Source: Agroathelia rolfsii
Taxonomy: Eukaryota; Basidiomycota; Agaricomycetes; Amylocorticiales; Amylocorticiaceae
Direction of reading: 5' to 3'
Length of the DNA stretch: 64,000 nucleotides
Assembly (NCBI GenBank): GCA_018343915.1
Contig: JABRWF010000001.1
Coordinates: forward strand, 744,001-808,000
In this document: piece after piece, positions 20,674 to 32,649 of the stretch
Layout: every line of letters begins with the position of its first letter
Position numbering within the stretch: position 1 is the stretch's first letter
Translations under genes and position numbers: made by a program
Notes under the pieces: generated by a model
What the model saw: only the letters and a program-made list of their open reading frames with translations
Told to the model about the DNA's origin: nothing
The model's database searches: none

Positions 20674-21185
20674 GAACCGTGTAATGCTGTGACTGTGCAA
20701 CTACTCTTGCTTCACTATAGCATAGCTCCTTGGAGCAACAAAGGAAAGGGCAAAGCTTGGCTCCCCTCTTTCAACATCGACCAGGAGCAGGAGCTTGAGT
20801 ACCAGATGCATAAGCACAAGGAAATGATGGTACGTCTGTGTAAAGAGCAGGGCACAGTGTGGTAAAGACACGAAGCAGCGGAGTGTGCAGCAGAAGAAAA
20901 GAAAAGGCAGGAGGCAGAGGAGAGATGATGCAAGGCAGAAGTGGAGAAGCAGCAAAAGGCTGAGGCGGTAAAGCAGGCAGAGTGGTAGAAACCTGTCCAT
21001 ATCATGCCTGAGGGTGGCAAGGTGCGCAAACACACTGGCAACGCTAAAGCCATTGAGGTCAAGGCCCCCACAATGAAGCGAAGGGTGACAGAGCCATTGC
21101 CTCCTGTAGTGAGTCCTCCTAATAAATCAAAAATATAACTTTTTCCTTAACAGCAGTTGGACAGGCATGCGACACATGCCAATGA
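20674..21185 (+). pseudogene. Broken coding fragment with coiled-coil bias and an intron-like gap
   Basis: One plus frame stays protein-like from about 20680 to 21108 despite three stops: TAA 20863-20865, TGA 20926-20928 and TAG 20986-20988. Each is one C to T change from a sense codon (CAA, CGA, CAG). The product would be rich in Glu, Lys, Gln and Ala (EQELEYQMHKHKEMMVRL; KAEVEKQQKAEAVKQ), suggesting a coiled coil, then a basic tail. At 21109-21153 GTGAGT, CTAAT/CTTAAC and TTAACAG form a 45-bp intron-like segment. The fragment is cut by the A LTR at 21186. I do not recognise the family; it may be a host gene remnant or part of another transposon. Confidence 0.45.
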
Positions 21186-21289
21186 TGTCAAGGCTTATGC
21201 TCTTGACTCAACCAAACGACGAAACCCTCTCAAAGGTATGAGGGTAGACTGTAAGGTCCCTTTTACACGTATATATATCTGGTCTTTAG

Positions 21290-22148
21290 TGTCAAGGGAT
21301 CACTCTTGACTATGCGGAGATAATCAAAGTAACCTCCTGCTACTAAATAAAAGTACCTAAGTCGCAAGTTTTCCCACACTACACAAACCCTTTTATCTAT
21401 TGAGGGTGGTAAGGGTACTCTGCTTACGCCTTACGAAGCTTCCGGAGACTTAAGTCGGAGGGGAGCGGAGGTTCCGGAACTTCCGAATCACGTGTCACGC
21501 ATCTAACTAAGTAATCTAGGGAATTTCACCCTACTAATTGAATTTGTTGTTGCGCTAAGATGCTGGGCTAGGCCCGGAGGTAAATGAACCCTGAAGGCGA
21601 AGTTAATTGAGTAATTCTAAGAGAAATACAAACACTAAATACTTGCCTGAAGGCAAAGAGGTCAAAGCTGGCCTTTCAGGACAAGTTACATCAACTACTT
21701 ATACTACTACAAAAGCTCCACGCTAGTTCCGACGCGGAGACAAGAGATAGAGAAAGTAGAATACGCAGGGGAAGACCTTTTCCCTAACTCCGACGGGCAG
21801 CCGTGCGGAGATACAACACTTTGCGGAGGCTCTGCGCTCAGGAGCGGAGCTCCTGAAGAGCTCCGGAGCTGAAGCTCGGAAGTGTGTAGCGGAACCAGTA
21901 TCCATTAGGAGTCAGTCAGTGATTGGAGGTTTGTACTCCGGAGTTGTGCGGAATGGTGAACAGGAAACGCACAACTCACGATTACTCCTGTAGCGTGCAG
22001 CTTAGTCACATGAGGGCCAATCATAGGACCGCTCACTGCCTACAGACCACGCTCTGAGGGTAATATAATGAAAGAAAATGAAATGAAATATAATACATTG
22101 TTTAAATAATAACAAAAAATTTATAGTCCAAAATTCCAACTCATAACA
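21290..22148 (-). repeat. E2 3' LTR
   Basis: TGTCAAGGGATCACTC to CCAACTCATAACA; pairs with 29310-30168. Confidence 0.95.
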
Positions 22149-22159
22149 TTACCCCCTTC

Positions 22160-25100
22160 CTACGGGGATTTCCTCCGGAACATCCCTAGTTCCCATCCTG
22201 CTGTGGTTGATGCCACCGTCTCTGTAAAGTTCTCCAGTGGTTAGAACGGAATTTCCCCAAAGGCTGCAGCTGTTAGGCGTTTGGGCGCATTAGGGTGTTT
22301 CCGATGGAACTTTTTGATCAGTTCCGACGCATTTCGGACATCTGCCTCCTTTTCCCATGACTCCTCTCCAGGATACCCTTTCCAAACGACGAGATACTTA
22401 ATTTTCTTCGTTCTCCAACTGATCCGTAAGTCTTTGATTTCCTCTACTTCATGCTCCTCCTCCCCTTTAATTTCCACCGGTTCCGGTGTGGAGGTATGTC
22501 TACTGGAGGCAAAGTGTGGTTTCAGTAGGGAGACATAGAAGACGTTGTGAATTGCCCATCTCCACGGTATGGCCAAGTGGCAAGCCCGATCTCCGACAAT
22601 CTCCGTGATTTTATATGGACCAATCCATTTGGCGGAAAGCTTTTTGCTGGGCTGGCGGAGCTTCAGGTTTTCCGTGCTGAGCCAAACTTTGTCTCCTATT
22701 GAATACTTGGGCTGTTTACTTGCATGTCGATTGAAGAAATACTTCATTTTTTTGTTTGCTAGGCTCATAGCAGCTTGGGCGTCCTCCTGAAGTTCCACAA
22801 CCTTGGTTAACCAGTTCTCCGCTCCAATCGTTTTGACGATTCCGGACGTGGTGAGGTTCATGTGTGGAGAGAAGCCATAGTTGAGTTCAAATGGAGATGC
22901 TCCGATAGATGCTTGTTGCCGATTATTGAGCACAAATTCCGCCATGGAGAGCAGTTCCGACCAGTCCTCTTGTTGGTGCAAAACATAGTATCGAATATAT
23001 GCCTCGATCTCCTGGTTCAGTCGTTCCGTCTGTCCATTTAATTGTGGATGGTAGGCTGTGGAAAGAGATGTCTTAATTCCTAACCGTTTGTGTATTTCCT
23101 TCATCACTTAACTGGCAAACTAGGGTCCGCGATTGGAGGTCCATTGTCTTGGAAGGCCATGTAGGCGGAACACATTTTGGAGATACAGATCAGCCATTTC
23201 AGCGGAGGTGATTGCTTCCTTTATTGGGATCAGATGAAGCATCTTCGTAAGACGGTCAACAACGACGAGAATTGAGTCATACCCATGTGACTCTGGCAGT
23301 TTCACAATTATGTCTGCTGTCACATGTTCCCACGGATGCCCCGGAACTGGAAGCGGAGATAGGAGACCCACCAGAGGTTGTCTAGATGTTTTGTTGGCTT
23401 GGCAGATCAGACAGGACTCCACGTATGTGTTGACGGACTTCATGATTCCGGGCCACCAGTAGTTTCTACTAACAAGTTCGAGCGTCTTGTGTCTTCCGGG
23501 ATGTCCAGCGGCATAAGTATCATGGTAAGCCTTAATGATCTCCGTTCGGAGGTCTGGATCACGCGGAACGTAGATCTTTCCGCAATGGAGGATTAATCCA
23601 TTCTCCTTGTTCCATTCCTCAAGACCATTCCGGAGTTTTACTGGACCAAGCTTCTTGACAAGGGACAAGGCTTCAGCGACCTCCGCATCTCTTCCCTTTT
23701 TCCGGATCCGATCTAGAATTGAGCTTTCTCCGTGAATTTCGACATGTCCTCTCCGTGCAGCATTGATACGAAAAAGGCCAGGATGAAGTACTATCTGGTC
23801 TAAATTGTCTTCCGCATCTGATACTTGGAAGTCCAGTCGTCGAGAAAGAGGGTCCGCTCTGCCATTTTCCGATCCTTTCAAGTAGGAGATAACAAAATTG
23901 AATTCCGACAGGAAAAGCAACCACCGGGCTTGTCTCCGAGTGAGATTCCGAGCCGTTTTCCAGTACTCGAGGTTCTTGTGGTCAGTGCGGATATTAAAAG
24001 CGGAGGGTAAGCCGATGAGGTAATGCTGCCAATTATCGAGGGCTCTGATAATTGCCAGCATTTCCTTATCCCAGATGTCGTAGTTCCGCTTGGCCTAATT
24101 CATAGACTGTGATAGAAATGCAACTGGCCTCCAGGAACCATCCGATTGTTTCTGAAGAAGGACTGCTCCGGTAGCGTAGCTAGACGCATCCGTTTCAACT
24201 CTTGTTTCCGCAAATTGATTGTATCCTGCCAGAACTGGTGCCGTAGTGAATGCTTCCTTAAGATCATCAAATGCCTTTTGCTCCTCCGCTCCCCATGTCC
24301 AATCTACCTTTCCGGTAAGACGATCCAGTGGTTTGCACATAGTTCCGAAGTTCCGCACAAATCTCCGATAGTAATTGGCTAACCCCTGGAACTTGCAGAC
24401 TTCCGAAACTTTGGTTGGTACAGGCCATTCTAAAATTGCCTTAACCTTCTCCGGAGTCATCCGTATTTGACCAAATGACACAAGAGCTCCGAGAATGTCC
24501 ACCTCTAGTACATCATATTTGAATTTCTCCAGGTTGGCATATAAGTCGTTCGATTTGAGGATTTCCAAGACTTCCAGTACTAACTTCCGGAGCTCCGGCT
24601 CATTTTCTCCTCCAACAATGATATCATTGATATAGTGTACCAACCAACCAGTTTGGTATAGTTGATAAAATACATCATCCATCATCGTTTGCATAGTTGC
24701 AGGAGCATTGCAAAGGCCAAAGGTCATAATGAGAGGCTCAAAGAGACCGCGGTTGGTAATAAATGCAGCTTTATGCTCATCTCCTTCGCGGAGCCAGATG
24801 TTGTGGAACCCCCAGCAGAGGTCAATCTTGGCAAAGGTACGGAAGCGGGTCATCTTGTCTTGTAGTTCCGAAATTAGCGGAAGGGGGTATGCATTTGGGA
24901 TAGTTTCTGCATTCAACTTTCGATAGTCCTGAACTGGTCTTAGGGTGCCGTTCTTCTTTGGAATGAAGAACATCGGAGCTGCTATTGGGCTTTCGGACTT
25001 CCGGATATACCCCTTTTTAAGGTTTTCCTCCAAGTATTCATCCAGGGCCTCTGACTCCTTTGGTGAGAGAGGGTACGCCTTACTCCGTCGGAGGTTTGCA

Positions 25101-25726
25101 CCTTCCTTCAAGATAATTTTATGATCCCAAGGCTTTCTTGTCGGAAGACGAGCGGAGGCATCTTTTGAAAAGATGGATGCATATTTCTCCGCCCACTTTG
25201 GAAGTATATTTGTTTCTGCGGATGCGGAGATCTTTGTAGTCGGAGGTAAGTGGATGTCTGCTTTCTTTCAATTGATGATCGGATTCTCCAGATGCAGCCA
25301 ATCAATTCCCAAGATGACATCCTCTGGACCAATATTGGTAACTAAAAAAGGGAGCCGTTTTCTTACATCACCAATTGTCGTATTTAGGATAGCTATCTTT
25401 GTGATTCGTCCGGACTTATTGGCAGAGTTGTCAATATTGAGTATATCAATCGGGGTAGGGAGGAGGCGAGTACAAATTTTATTCTTCTTTACGAAGTCAG
25501 AATGTACAAATGATGAGGAGGCACCGGAATCAATCATTGCGGAGCAGGAAATAGTAGAAAAGAGTCCATGGAACATAATTGGTATATGAAGGTGCTGTCC
25601 ATTTGCACCGGATACAGAAGAAGAAATAGAAAAAGAAGTAGATATACAAGATGAAAAGGAAGAGATTCTATTTTGTATGTAGGGGTCAGCCAGAATGGCC
25701 CTTTCTTCTGACCCAATCAAAAACCC
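22160..25726 (-). pseudogene. E2 pol: protease, RT, RNase H, integrase, chromodomain
   Basis: Starts by minus-one shift at 25720-25726. Protease IDSGASSSF lies near 25515. The RT catalytic motif is YINDIIVGG near 24625: the first Asp of YxDD is replaced by Asn, so catalysis should be lost. RNase H (ETDASSYATGA) lies near 24180. The integrase zinc region is HDTYAAGHPGRHKT with CLICQANK near 23400-23520; the core is DRLTKM, SNRGP and HPQLNGQTERLNQE near 22990-23270, with Asn where Asp is expected in the second motif (SDRGP in relatives). The C-terminal chromodomain reads YLVVWKGYPGEESWE near 22390. Stops occur near 25267, 25107, 24094, 23120, 23107 and 22241. Two mutated active sites plus these stops make it inactive. 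Confidence 0.92.
25720..25726 (-). promoter_or_regulatory. Minus-one frameshift heptamer in E2
   Basis: Gag codons GCG GGT TTT TGA contain G-GGT-TTT immediately before the stop; the minus-one frame enters pol (TTG ATT GGG TCA). Same heptamer as family A. Confidence 0.7.
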
Positions 25727-25844
25727 GCCTTGTCTTTGAATTCCGCAATCACTGCGGCTTGGTCTTCCAGCATCTGCTGCATGTCCGCCATTGTCAGACC
25801 GGAGGCTCCGTCGGAAGGTGGAGGTGGGGAGGGTTGAGGCGTGG

Positions 25845-26721
25845 TGTCAAGAGCTGCCTTCGCAGCTAGCTCGGGCGGTGCGGCGATGCCCCTGGAGCGC
25901 TAACTGCTACAGCTGCTCACTGCCAGATGGCAGCCCTGTGGGTTCGTGGAGTTGCCTCTTCGATATCTCGGAGCCTGCGGCGATACGGGTGTCGCGGCGA
26001 GCAGACAAGCGCACGGCAGGTTGGTGCGGGTAGTCCGGCAAGATCAGGCATAGAGCAGAGGATGACAAGCCAGAGGGAGAGAGCAGAACGAGATACTCGA
26101 GGACGCTCGAGTCCACAGGTTGACCGCTGACGATGCAGCGGGTGTAGAGCTTGTTTAGGGCTAAACACACTTAATTTTCCGACTACTGTATCTACTACAT
26201 CAGGTACAGTACATATATACTAGAATACAGTAGTCACAGAAAGATAAATAAAGAAGTAGGAGAGAACAATAAAGACAATAAGTAATAGCGTGCGCCGCGC
26301 GCTCTGGTAGTTGTGCCACGCTGTGCACGAAGGCGGAGGTGCGTTCCTTCGGAACCATCGGCGGTCTGATCGTCAATCAGAGCGTGATCATAAGGAGAGT
26401 CCAAGCGCGATCTTCCCAGATAGGAAGGATCCGCTGGTGTGGGCACATGGCGACTCGGGGAATGTCTTCAAGAAGTATTGTCGTCATGTGGAGCGCTCTG
26501 ATGGACAGAAGCGTATCAATGATGGGAAGGAAGCATGAAAGGCGGCCTTGCACATGGCTCCGGGGAAACGTCGGCAGACACATCAGAAACGCGTCCAATG
26601 CACGGGGTACGCGGTGACTCAGAAGGGAGGACGTCACCGGTGATTCCGTTGTAGGTGTTTGCGTATGTCGATGTGCGCAATCGGGATGTTCGGCGGCCGG
26701 GTGCGTTGGCGGGTCGTGACA
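25845..26721. mobile_element. Family D solo LTR in E2 gag
   Basis: 877 bp from TGTCAAGAGCTGCC to GGGTCGTGACA, flanked by CGTGG (25840-25844) and TGTGG (26722-26726). The single mismatch is a C to T at a CpG, consistent with decay of an original CGTGG duplication. It contains no retroelement coding. Confidence 0.9.
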
Positions 26722-27674
26722 TGTGGAAGGTTGCGGAACTTGGGAGGTTGCCTGTAGGCGTGCAGGGTTCCGAGCCGGAATCGGAGGAGCGGAAGTTTTA
26801 GCGGAAGGAGCACTCCTACATCTCCTCGCTATATGCCCATACTTTCTGCAGTTGAAGCATTGGATTGTAGACCAATTGATAGGCCCCTTCGTGACAGGCT
26901 GAACAGGGATGGGGGCTGGTACGGCTGTGCTGCTTCCAGCAGCGTTGATCGTAATGGGGTTTCCGGCTGTTCCGGCCGATGCAGACCCCTGCTGTAATCC
27001 TCCTCGCGGCTTCCACTGATCCTTCCACAGGCCAGCTGATTGGAGCTCCTCTTCCGCCTCCTGTGCTGCGTCTATTAGGTGCGGAAGAGTGTCCTTCCTA
27101 TCCCTCGGCCATTCTGCCAGGACTGATCGAATCTTTTGGTTCAGTCCCTGGTAGAACTGAACACGTTGGTCCTCCTCCAACAGTTTAGTTTGGGCTGCTA
27201 GGGAGGAGAATTCGCTGATGTAGTCTTGGACAGATGTTATGAGTTGGACTTTTGTACTATAAATTTTTTGTTATTTATTCAAACAATGTATTATATTTCT
27301 TTTCTTTTTCTTTTATTACCCTAAGAGCGTGGTCTGTAGGTAGTGAGCAGTCCTATGATTGGCCCTCATGTGACTAAGCCGCACGCTACAGGAGTAATTG
27401 TGAGCTGTGCATTTTCTGTTCACCATTCCGCACAGCTCCGGAGTACAAACCTCTGATCACTGACCGACTCCTAATGGATACTGGTTCCGCTACATACCTC
27501 CGAGCTTCCGCTCCGGAACTCTTGAGGAGCTCCGCTCCTGAGCGCGGAGCCTCCACAAGTGTTGTATCTCTGCACGGCTGCCCGTCGGAGTTAGGGAAAA
27601 GGTCTCCCCCTGCATATTTTACTTTTTCTATCTCTTGTCTCCACGTCGGAACTAGCGCGGAGCTTTTGTAGTAG

Positions 27675-27731
27675 TATAAGTAGTTGATGTAACTTGTCCT
27701 GAAAGGCCAGCTTTGACCTCTTCGCCTTCAG
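27675..27731 (+). promoter_or_regulatory. Family B promoter, self-primer and 23-nt exon 1
   Basis: TATAAGTA at 27675 lies 34 bp before AGCTTTGACCT (27709-27719), which is complementary to the E2 primer site AGGTCAAAGCT (minus strand, 29297-29307). Exactly 23 nt later is CAG|GCAAGT. Confidence 0.6.
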
Positions 27732-27787
27732 GCAAGTATTTAGCATTTGTATTCCTCTTAGAATTACTTAATCAACTTCGCCTTCAG
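27732..27787 (+). other. Candidate 56-bp mini-intron in family B LTR
   Basis: GCAAGTATT at the left edge matches the GC-AG donor consensus, ACTTAAT lies 16 nt before CTTCGCCTTCAG|G. The 12 nt preceding the donor (CTTCGCCTTCAG) are identical to the last 12 nt of the segment. Confidence 0.48.
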
Positions 27788-28854
27788 GGTTCACTAACCT
27801 CTGGGCCTAGCCCAGCATCTTAGCACACTTCTCTTCTCACTTAGTAGGGTAAAATTCCCTAGATTACTTAGTTAGACGCGTGATGCGTGAATTGGAAGTT
27901 CCAGAACCTCCACTCTCCTCCGACTTAAGTCTCTGGAAGCTTCATAAGGCATAAGCAGAGTACCCTTACCACCCTCAATAGATAAAAGGGTTTGTGTAGT
28001 GTGGGAAAACTTGTGACTTAGGTACTTTACTTAGTGGCGGGAGATTATTTTGATTATCTCCGCATAGTCAAGAGTGATCCCTTGACAACAGAGGACGTTT
28101 ATTGCTCCAGGGAGGTCAAGCGCTGGAGTGCATACCGGGCAAAGTCCCGCGACCCGTACAGGGTTTTGAAAGCGGAGTACAACTGCTCCCACTTAAACCC
28201 CTTGGTCTTTATCTCTTCATGATATTTTTGCGCCCATCTCTTTGGCGCTCCATCTAACAGCCCTACTAGGAGCCGGGCCTTCTTCACATCCGTGCTGTAA
28301 ACCTCCGGATTCATTTCCAGGTAATTCTCAAACCCAAAAATGAATGACTGGTATGTCTTCCAGTCTCCGGCAAAAGCCTTAGGCTTGTCTCCGATCTCCT
28401 TTCCGGAAGAGATCGTCTGACCTCTGGGCATGGTTTCCACCCGTACCGTTGGCTGAGGTGGGTTTTCCACAATGTGGACTAAGCGCTAGTTCGCCTCCAT
28501 CATTTGCTGCATGAGGCAGGTCAGGCTCACTTGGGTAGCCTGGAGGTCGGAAAGGATGCGGAGGGTTTCCTCCGTTGTCGAAGGAGGAGGTGGAGGAAGC
28601 GGAGTGGTTGCTCCAGATCAGTGAGACATTGTTGAAGGGCTTTCGGGGATTGGGGAGAGGGAGCGGGAATAAGTGTCGGGCGACGGGAGTAGCGAAAGTA
28701 GGGTGGAGCCTGGCTCAACGCGTACTGCGGCAGGTGCGGCAATTTCAAGTGGTGCCTCAATATAGGCGTCTGTCTGTATCTCTTGTGCGAAATACCCTGT
28801 AAAGTCGGTCTGGGTGCCTTCTTCTTCAATGTAAATATCTTCTTCCTTGGACAT

Positions 28855-29309
28855 ACAAAGTCTCCGGAGCTTATGTGGTTTTTCTTTGCCTCCGGAGGTT
28901 TCCGGATTCCGATGCGGAGGGCGGGATTTGTCTTCTTCTGCTGGGGCTAGAGCTCGCCCGTATTATAATCACTCAATCAGTGTTCATGAACGCAAAGGGT
29001 CTTCAGTCAGCAGCGCTATTAAATTTTGACTCCCACAAGGAGCTCCTAGAACCTAATCCATGTGAGGGATTTTATCGGCTTCGGATACAGCCACTCAGTC
29101 ATGGAGATCGTATCTGCTATGAGTGTCTAAACGGGGTTGTCAAAGGGCTGGGGCTGCACCTCACAATTGCTTCCCGAAATCGTTTAAGCGCGCTGAGTGG
29201 AAAAGAAGCAGGTCCGGAAAATCTATCTACTGCTCTTCGTGTGTGATCGCCAATCACACCTTCTCGGAACGCGGAGATTCCAAGGGATATCTGGGTAGCT
29301 TTGACCTAA
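28855..29309 (-). other. E2 leader with self-priming site
   Basis: 455 bp between 5' LTR and gag ATG. AGCTTTGACCT at 29297-29307 is two bases from the LTR. No gene is seen. Confidence 0.65.
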
Positions 29310-30168
29310 TGTCAAGGGATCACTCTTGACTATACAGAGATAATCAAAGTAACCTCCTGCTACTAAATAAAAGTACCTAAGTCGCAAGTTTTCCCACACT
29401 ACACAAACCCTTTTATCTATTGAGGGTGGTAAGGGTACTCTGCTTATGCCTTACGAAGCTTCTGGAGACTTAAGTCGGAGGGGAGCGGAGGTTCCGGAAC
29501 TTCTGAATCACGTGTCACGCGTCTAACTAACTAATCTAGGGAATTTCACCCTACTAATTGAATTTGTTGTTGCGCTAAGACGCTGGGCTAGGCCCAGAGG
29601 TAAATGAACCCTGAAGGCAAAGTTAATTGAGTAATTCTAAGAGAAATACAAACACTAAATACTTGCCTGAAGGCAAAGAGGTCAAAGCTGGCCTTTCAGG
29701 ACAAGTTACATCAACTACTTATACTACTACAAAAGCTCCGCGCTAGTTCCGACGCAGAGACAAGAGATAGAGAAAGTAGAATACGCAGGGGAAGACCTTT
29801 TCCCTAACTCCGATGGGCAGCCGTGCGGAGATACAACACTTTGCGGAGGCTCCGCGCTCAGGAGCGGAGCTCCTGAAGAGCTCCAGAGCTGAAGCTCGGA
29901 AGTGTGTAGCGGAACCAGTATCCGTTAGGAGTCGGTCAGTAATCGGAGGTTTGTACTCCGGAGTTGTGCGGAATGGTGAACAGGAAACACACAACTCACG
30001 ATTACTCCTGTAGTGTGCGGCTTAGTCGCATGAGGGCCAATCATAGGACTGCTCACTGCCTACAGACCACGCTCTGAGGGTAATATAATGAAAGAAAATG
30101 AAACGAAATATAATACATTGTTTAAATAATAACAAAAAATTTATAGTCCAAAATTCCAACTCATAACA
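29310..30168 (-). repeat. E2 5' LTR
   Basis: 859 bp, the same length as 21290-22148. Confidence 0.95.
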
Positions 30169-31633
30169 TTTAGTAGGCGCGTACATGCTCCCGTTACTAT
30201 CCTTTGTAATAGTAACCCTGGAATCCTACTTTGCTTGGATTGCGTTTGGTACTCTGGCCAGGGGCTTCCCGTGTGCTCTCTTTGTGTCAAATAGGTTTCT
30301 CAAGGTTTTCTTACTCGGAGTAGGCGGCTTAGCCCTCCGTACTACAACAAACGCCTAAGAGGACTTGTTTCTGCCTCTACCTGAATGAACAGGGTTTTGT
30401 CACGCGCAATTGCCTCCATTTATTGAGGACTTATGTTTCTTATCGACTTATACCCTCTAATACTAGGGCCTATGTTCTCTACTTAGACGCCCTTGAGGCC
30501 TTACACTGAAATAGAGGAGGGGGAAAGAGTGGTGGTGGGCTAGGACATATATAAGCCTAAAGGCGAAAAGTATATTTAGTCTTATGTGTTAAATACAAAA
30601 GGGGGGTTGCCCTTACCTAAAGGTGAAAAGGTCGAAGCTAAGGTTCAGGTAAGGGCTACATGCTTGTATTTATATATAAATGAAAGGGCCCATGCGCAGC
30701 CTTGATGGTCTGTGCACAGCCGGGGTTTGTAAGTAGGAACATGTAATAATGCAGGGGCAGTGCTTTGTGACTAAGTCCGATGAGCAACCAATCGGAATGA
30801 TGAGTCTAGTACTCCTTAGTAATCGCACAGTGATCGGAATGTTCCTGGTTCCTGAGTCTAGACCTTTTAATGAAAAGGAATGGTCTAGACTCTGCTGTCA
30901 AAGCTTATGCTCTTGACTTAACCAAATGACAAAACCCTCTCGAAGGTATGAGGGTGGACTGTAAGGTCCCTTTTATACGTATATATGTCTGGTCTTTAGT
31001 AGGCGCGTACGTGCTCCCATTGCTATCCTTTGTAATAGTAACTCTGGAACCCTACTTTGCTAGGATCACTTTTTGGTACTCTAGCCAGGGGCTTCCCATG
31101 TGCTCTCTTTGTGTCAAATAGGTTTCTCAAAGTTTTCTTACTCGGAGTAGGCGGCTTAGCCCTCCGTACTACAACTAACGCCTAAGAGGACTTGTTTCTG
31201 CCTCTACCTGAATGAACAGGGTTTTGTCACGCACAATTGCCTCTATGTATTGAGGACTTATGTTTCTTATCGTCTTATCCCCTCTGGTACTAGGGGCTTA
31301 CGTACTCTACTTAGATGCCCTTGAGGCCTTATACTAAATAGAGGAGAGAGAGAGAGAGTGGTGGGCTAGGACAGGAGTAAGCCTGAAGGTGAAATATATT
31401 AGTGTTTATGTAAAGAGAGTACAAGTTAGAGTGCCCTTACCTGAAGGCGAAAAGGTCGAAGCTAAGGTTCAGGTAAGGGCTACAGGCTTGTATTTATACA
31501 TAAAGTGAAGGGCCCGTGCACAGCCTAGATGGTCTGTGCGTAGCCGGGGTTCGTAAGCAGGAACGAGTAATAATGCAGGGGCAGTGCTTTGTGACTAAGT
31601 CTGATGAGCAACCGATCGGAGTGATGAGTCTAG

Positions 31634-32649
31634 TGTTATGAGTTGGACATTTTTCGCATTTTCTTTACGTACCTGTACATATTTTTATTATATTTTTACG
31701 ATTTTTATTCATGGAGTTATAGACGAAATACCTTGCAGGCGACATCTTGACGCGCGTGTGACTGGCTGTGTTAGCCCCACGTGACAGGAGTGCTCGTGAC
31801 AAGAGTATATTAGGAAGGCGGAGTCTAGATCATTCCTTTTCATCAAAAGGTCTAGACTCAGGAACCAGGGTTGTTCTGATCACTGTGCGATTACTAAGGA
31901 GTACTAGACTCATCACTCCGATCGGTTGCTCATTGGACTTAGTCACAAAGCACTGCCCCTGCATTATTACATGTTCCTGCTTATGAACCCCGGCTGCGCA
32001 CAGACCAACGAGGCTGCGCATGGGCCCTTTCACTTATGTATAGATACAAGCATGTAACCCTTACCTAAACCTTAGCTTCGACCTTCTTGCCTTCAGGTAA
32101 GGGCATTCCCCCCTCTTGTACTCATTACATAACACTAATATATCATCTCGCCTTCAGGCTTACATACGTCCTAGCCCAACCCCTCTCTCCCTCTCTCCCC
32201 TCCTTATTAAGAGTAAGGCCTTTAGGGCATCTTAGTAAGTGCATAAGGCCTTGATACAAGAAGGCACCTAAGTCTTGAAGTCCTCAATACATAAGGAGGC
32301 ACTGAGCGTGATTAAGTCCTATTCATTTAGGCCAGGGCAGTAACAAGTCCCTGCAAACATTTGGTGACCACGGTGGGCTAAGCCGCCTGTCCTCAGTAAG
32401 AAGTATTTGTATATCCTATTTGACGCAAAGAGAGCACACGGGAAGACATCACGTCTAGAGTACCGACCGCAATCCTAGCAAAGTAGGGGATAAGGGTACA
32501 CTATTACGAAAGGCAGCAACGGGAGCACGTGGGTGTTCGTACGTAAATACCAAATAAGCAGTACACGTAAAACCCGGCGTTACAGCCCGCCTGCAAGCTT
32601 ACAAAGCAGGTTGTGTCTTTTGGTATAGTCAAGTGCGTAAGCCTTGACA
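31634..32649 (+). mobile_element. Family A solo LTR inverted within E3 left LTR, TSD TCTAG
   Basis: 1016 bp from TGTTATGAGTTGGAC to AAGCCTTGACA, flanked by TCTAG at 31629-31633 and 32650-32654. Its first part is almost the reverse complement of 32655-32924, giving a long imperfect palindrome. Confidence 0.95.

Larger units (their letters stand above)
27235..28087 (+). mobile_element. Family B solo LTR in E2 gag, opposite orientation, TSD ACAGA
   Basis: 853 bp from TGTTATGAGTTGGAC to ATCCCTTGACA, flanked by ACAGA at 27230-27234 and 28088-28092. It inserted into a member of its own family. Confidence 0.95.
25717..28854 (-). pseudogene. E2 gag, split by two solo LTRs
   Basis: ATG at 28854 (MSKEEDIYIEEEGTQ). 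An acidic N-terminus is followed by a stop near 28618, then the capsid-like segment (YQSFIFGFENYLEMNP, GAPKRWAQKY) with another stop near 28489. Coding is interrupted at 27235-28087 by a B solo LTR and at 25845-26721 by a D solo LTR. Between them lies the CCHC knuckle CFNCRKYGHIARRC near 26840. The tail ends EFKDKAGF with TGA at 25717-25719. The parallel with A gag (YKDFILGFENYLGLNP) shows common ancestry. Confidence 0.9.
21290..30168 (-). mobile_element. E2: full-length family B Ty3/gypsy chromodomain element, TSD TTTAG
   Basis: Two 859-bp LTRs (21290-22148, 29310-30168) are flanked by TTTAG on both sides. On the minus strand: leader, gag (split by a B and a D solo LTR), pol, and a polypurine tract complementary to TTACCCCCTTCC at 22149-22160. 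LTR differences I could align in the first 240 bp are nearly all transitions, several at CpG. Related to A in domain order and gag-pol junction, but clearly a separate family. Confidence 0.95.
21186..30895 (-). repeat. Family A LTR split by E2, truncated on the right
   Basis: 21186-21289 holds the head (TGTCAAGGCTTATGCTC to GGTCTTTAG); the rest resumes at 30169 and runs to GTCTAGACTCTGC at 30895, where E3 begins. The TTTAG duplication of E2 lies at 21285-21289 and 30169-30173. It is more diverged from the E3 LTRs than these are from each other, so it is older. Confidence 0.9.

Noticed and set aside
26234..26446. A possible second gag in the D LTR because of its GC-rich content
   Set aside because: No zinc knuckle or capsid motif, and the other D copies do not keep the frame.
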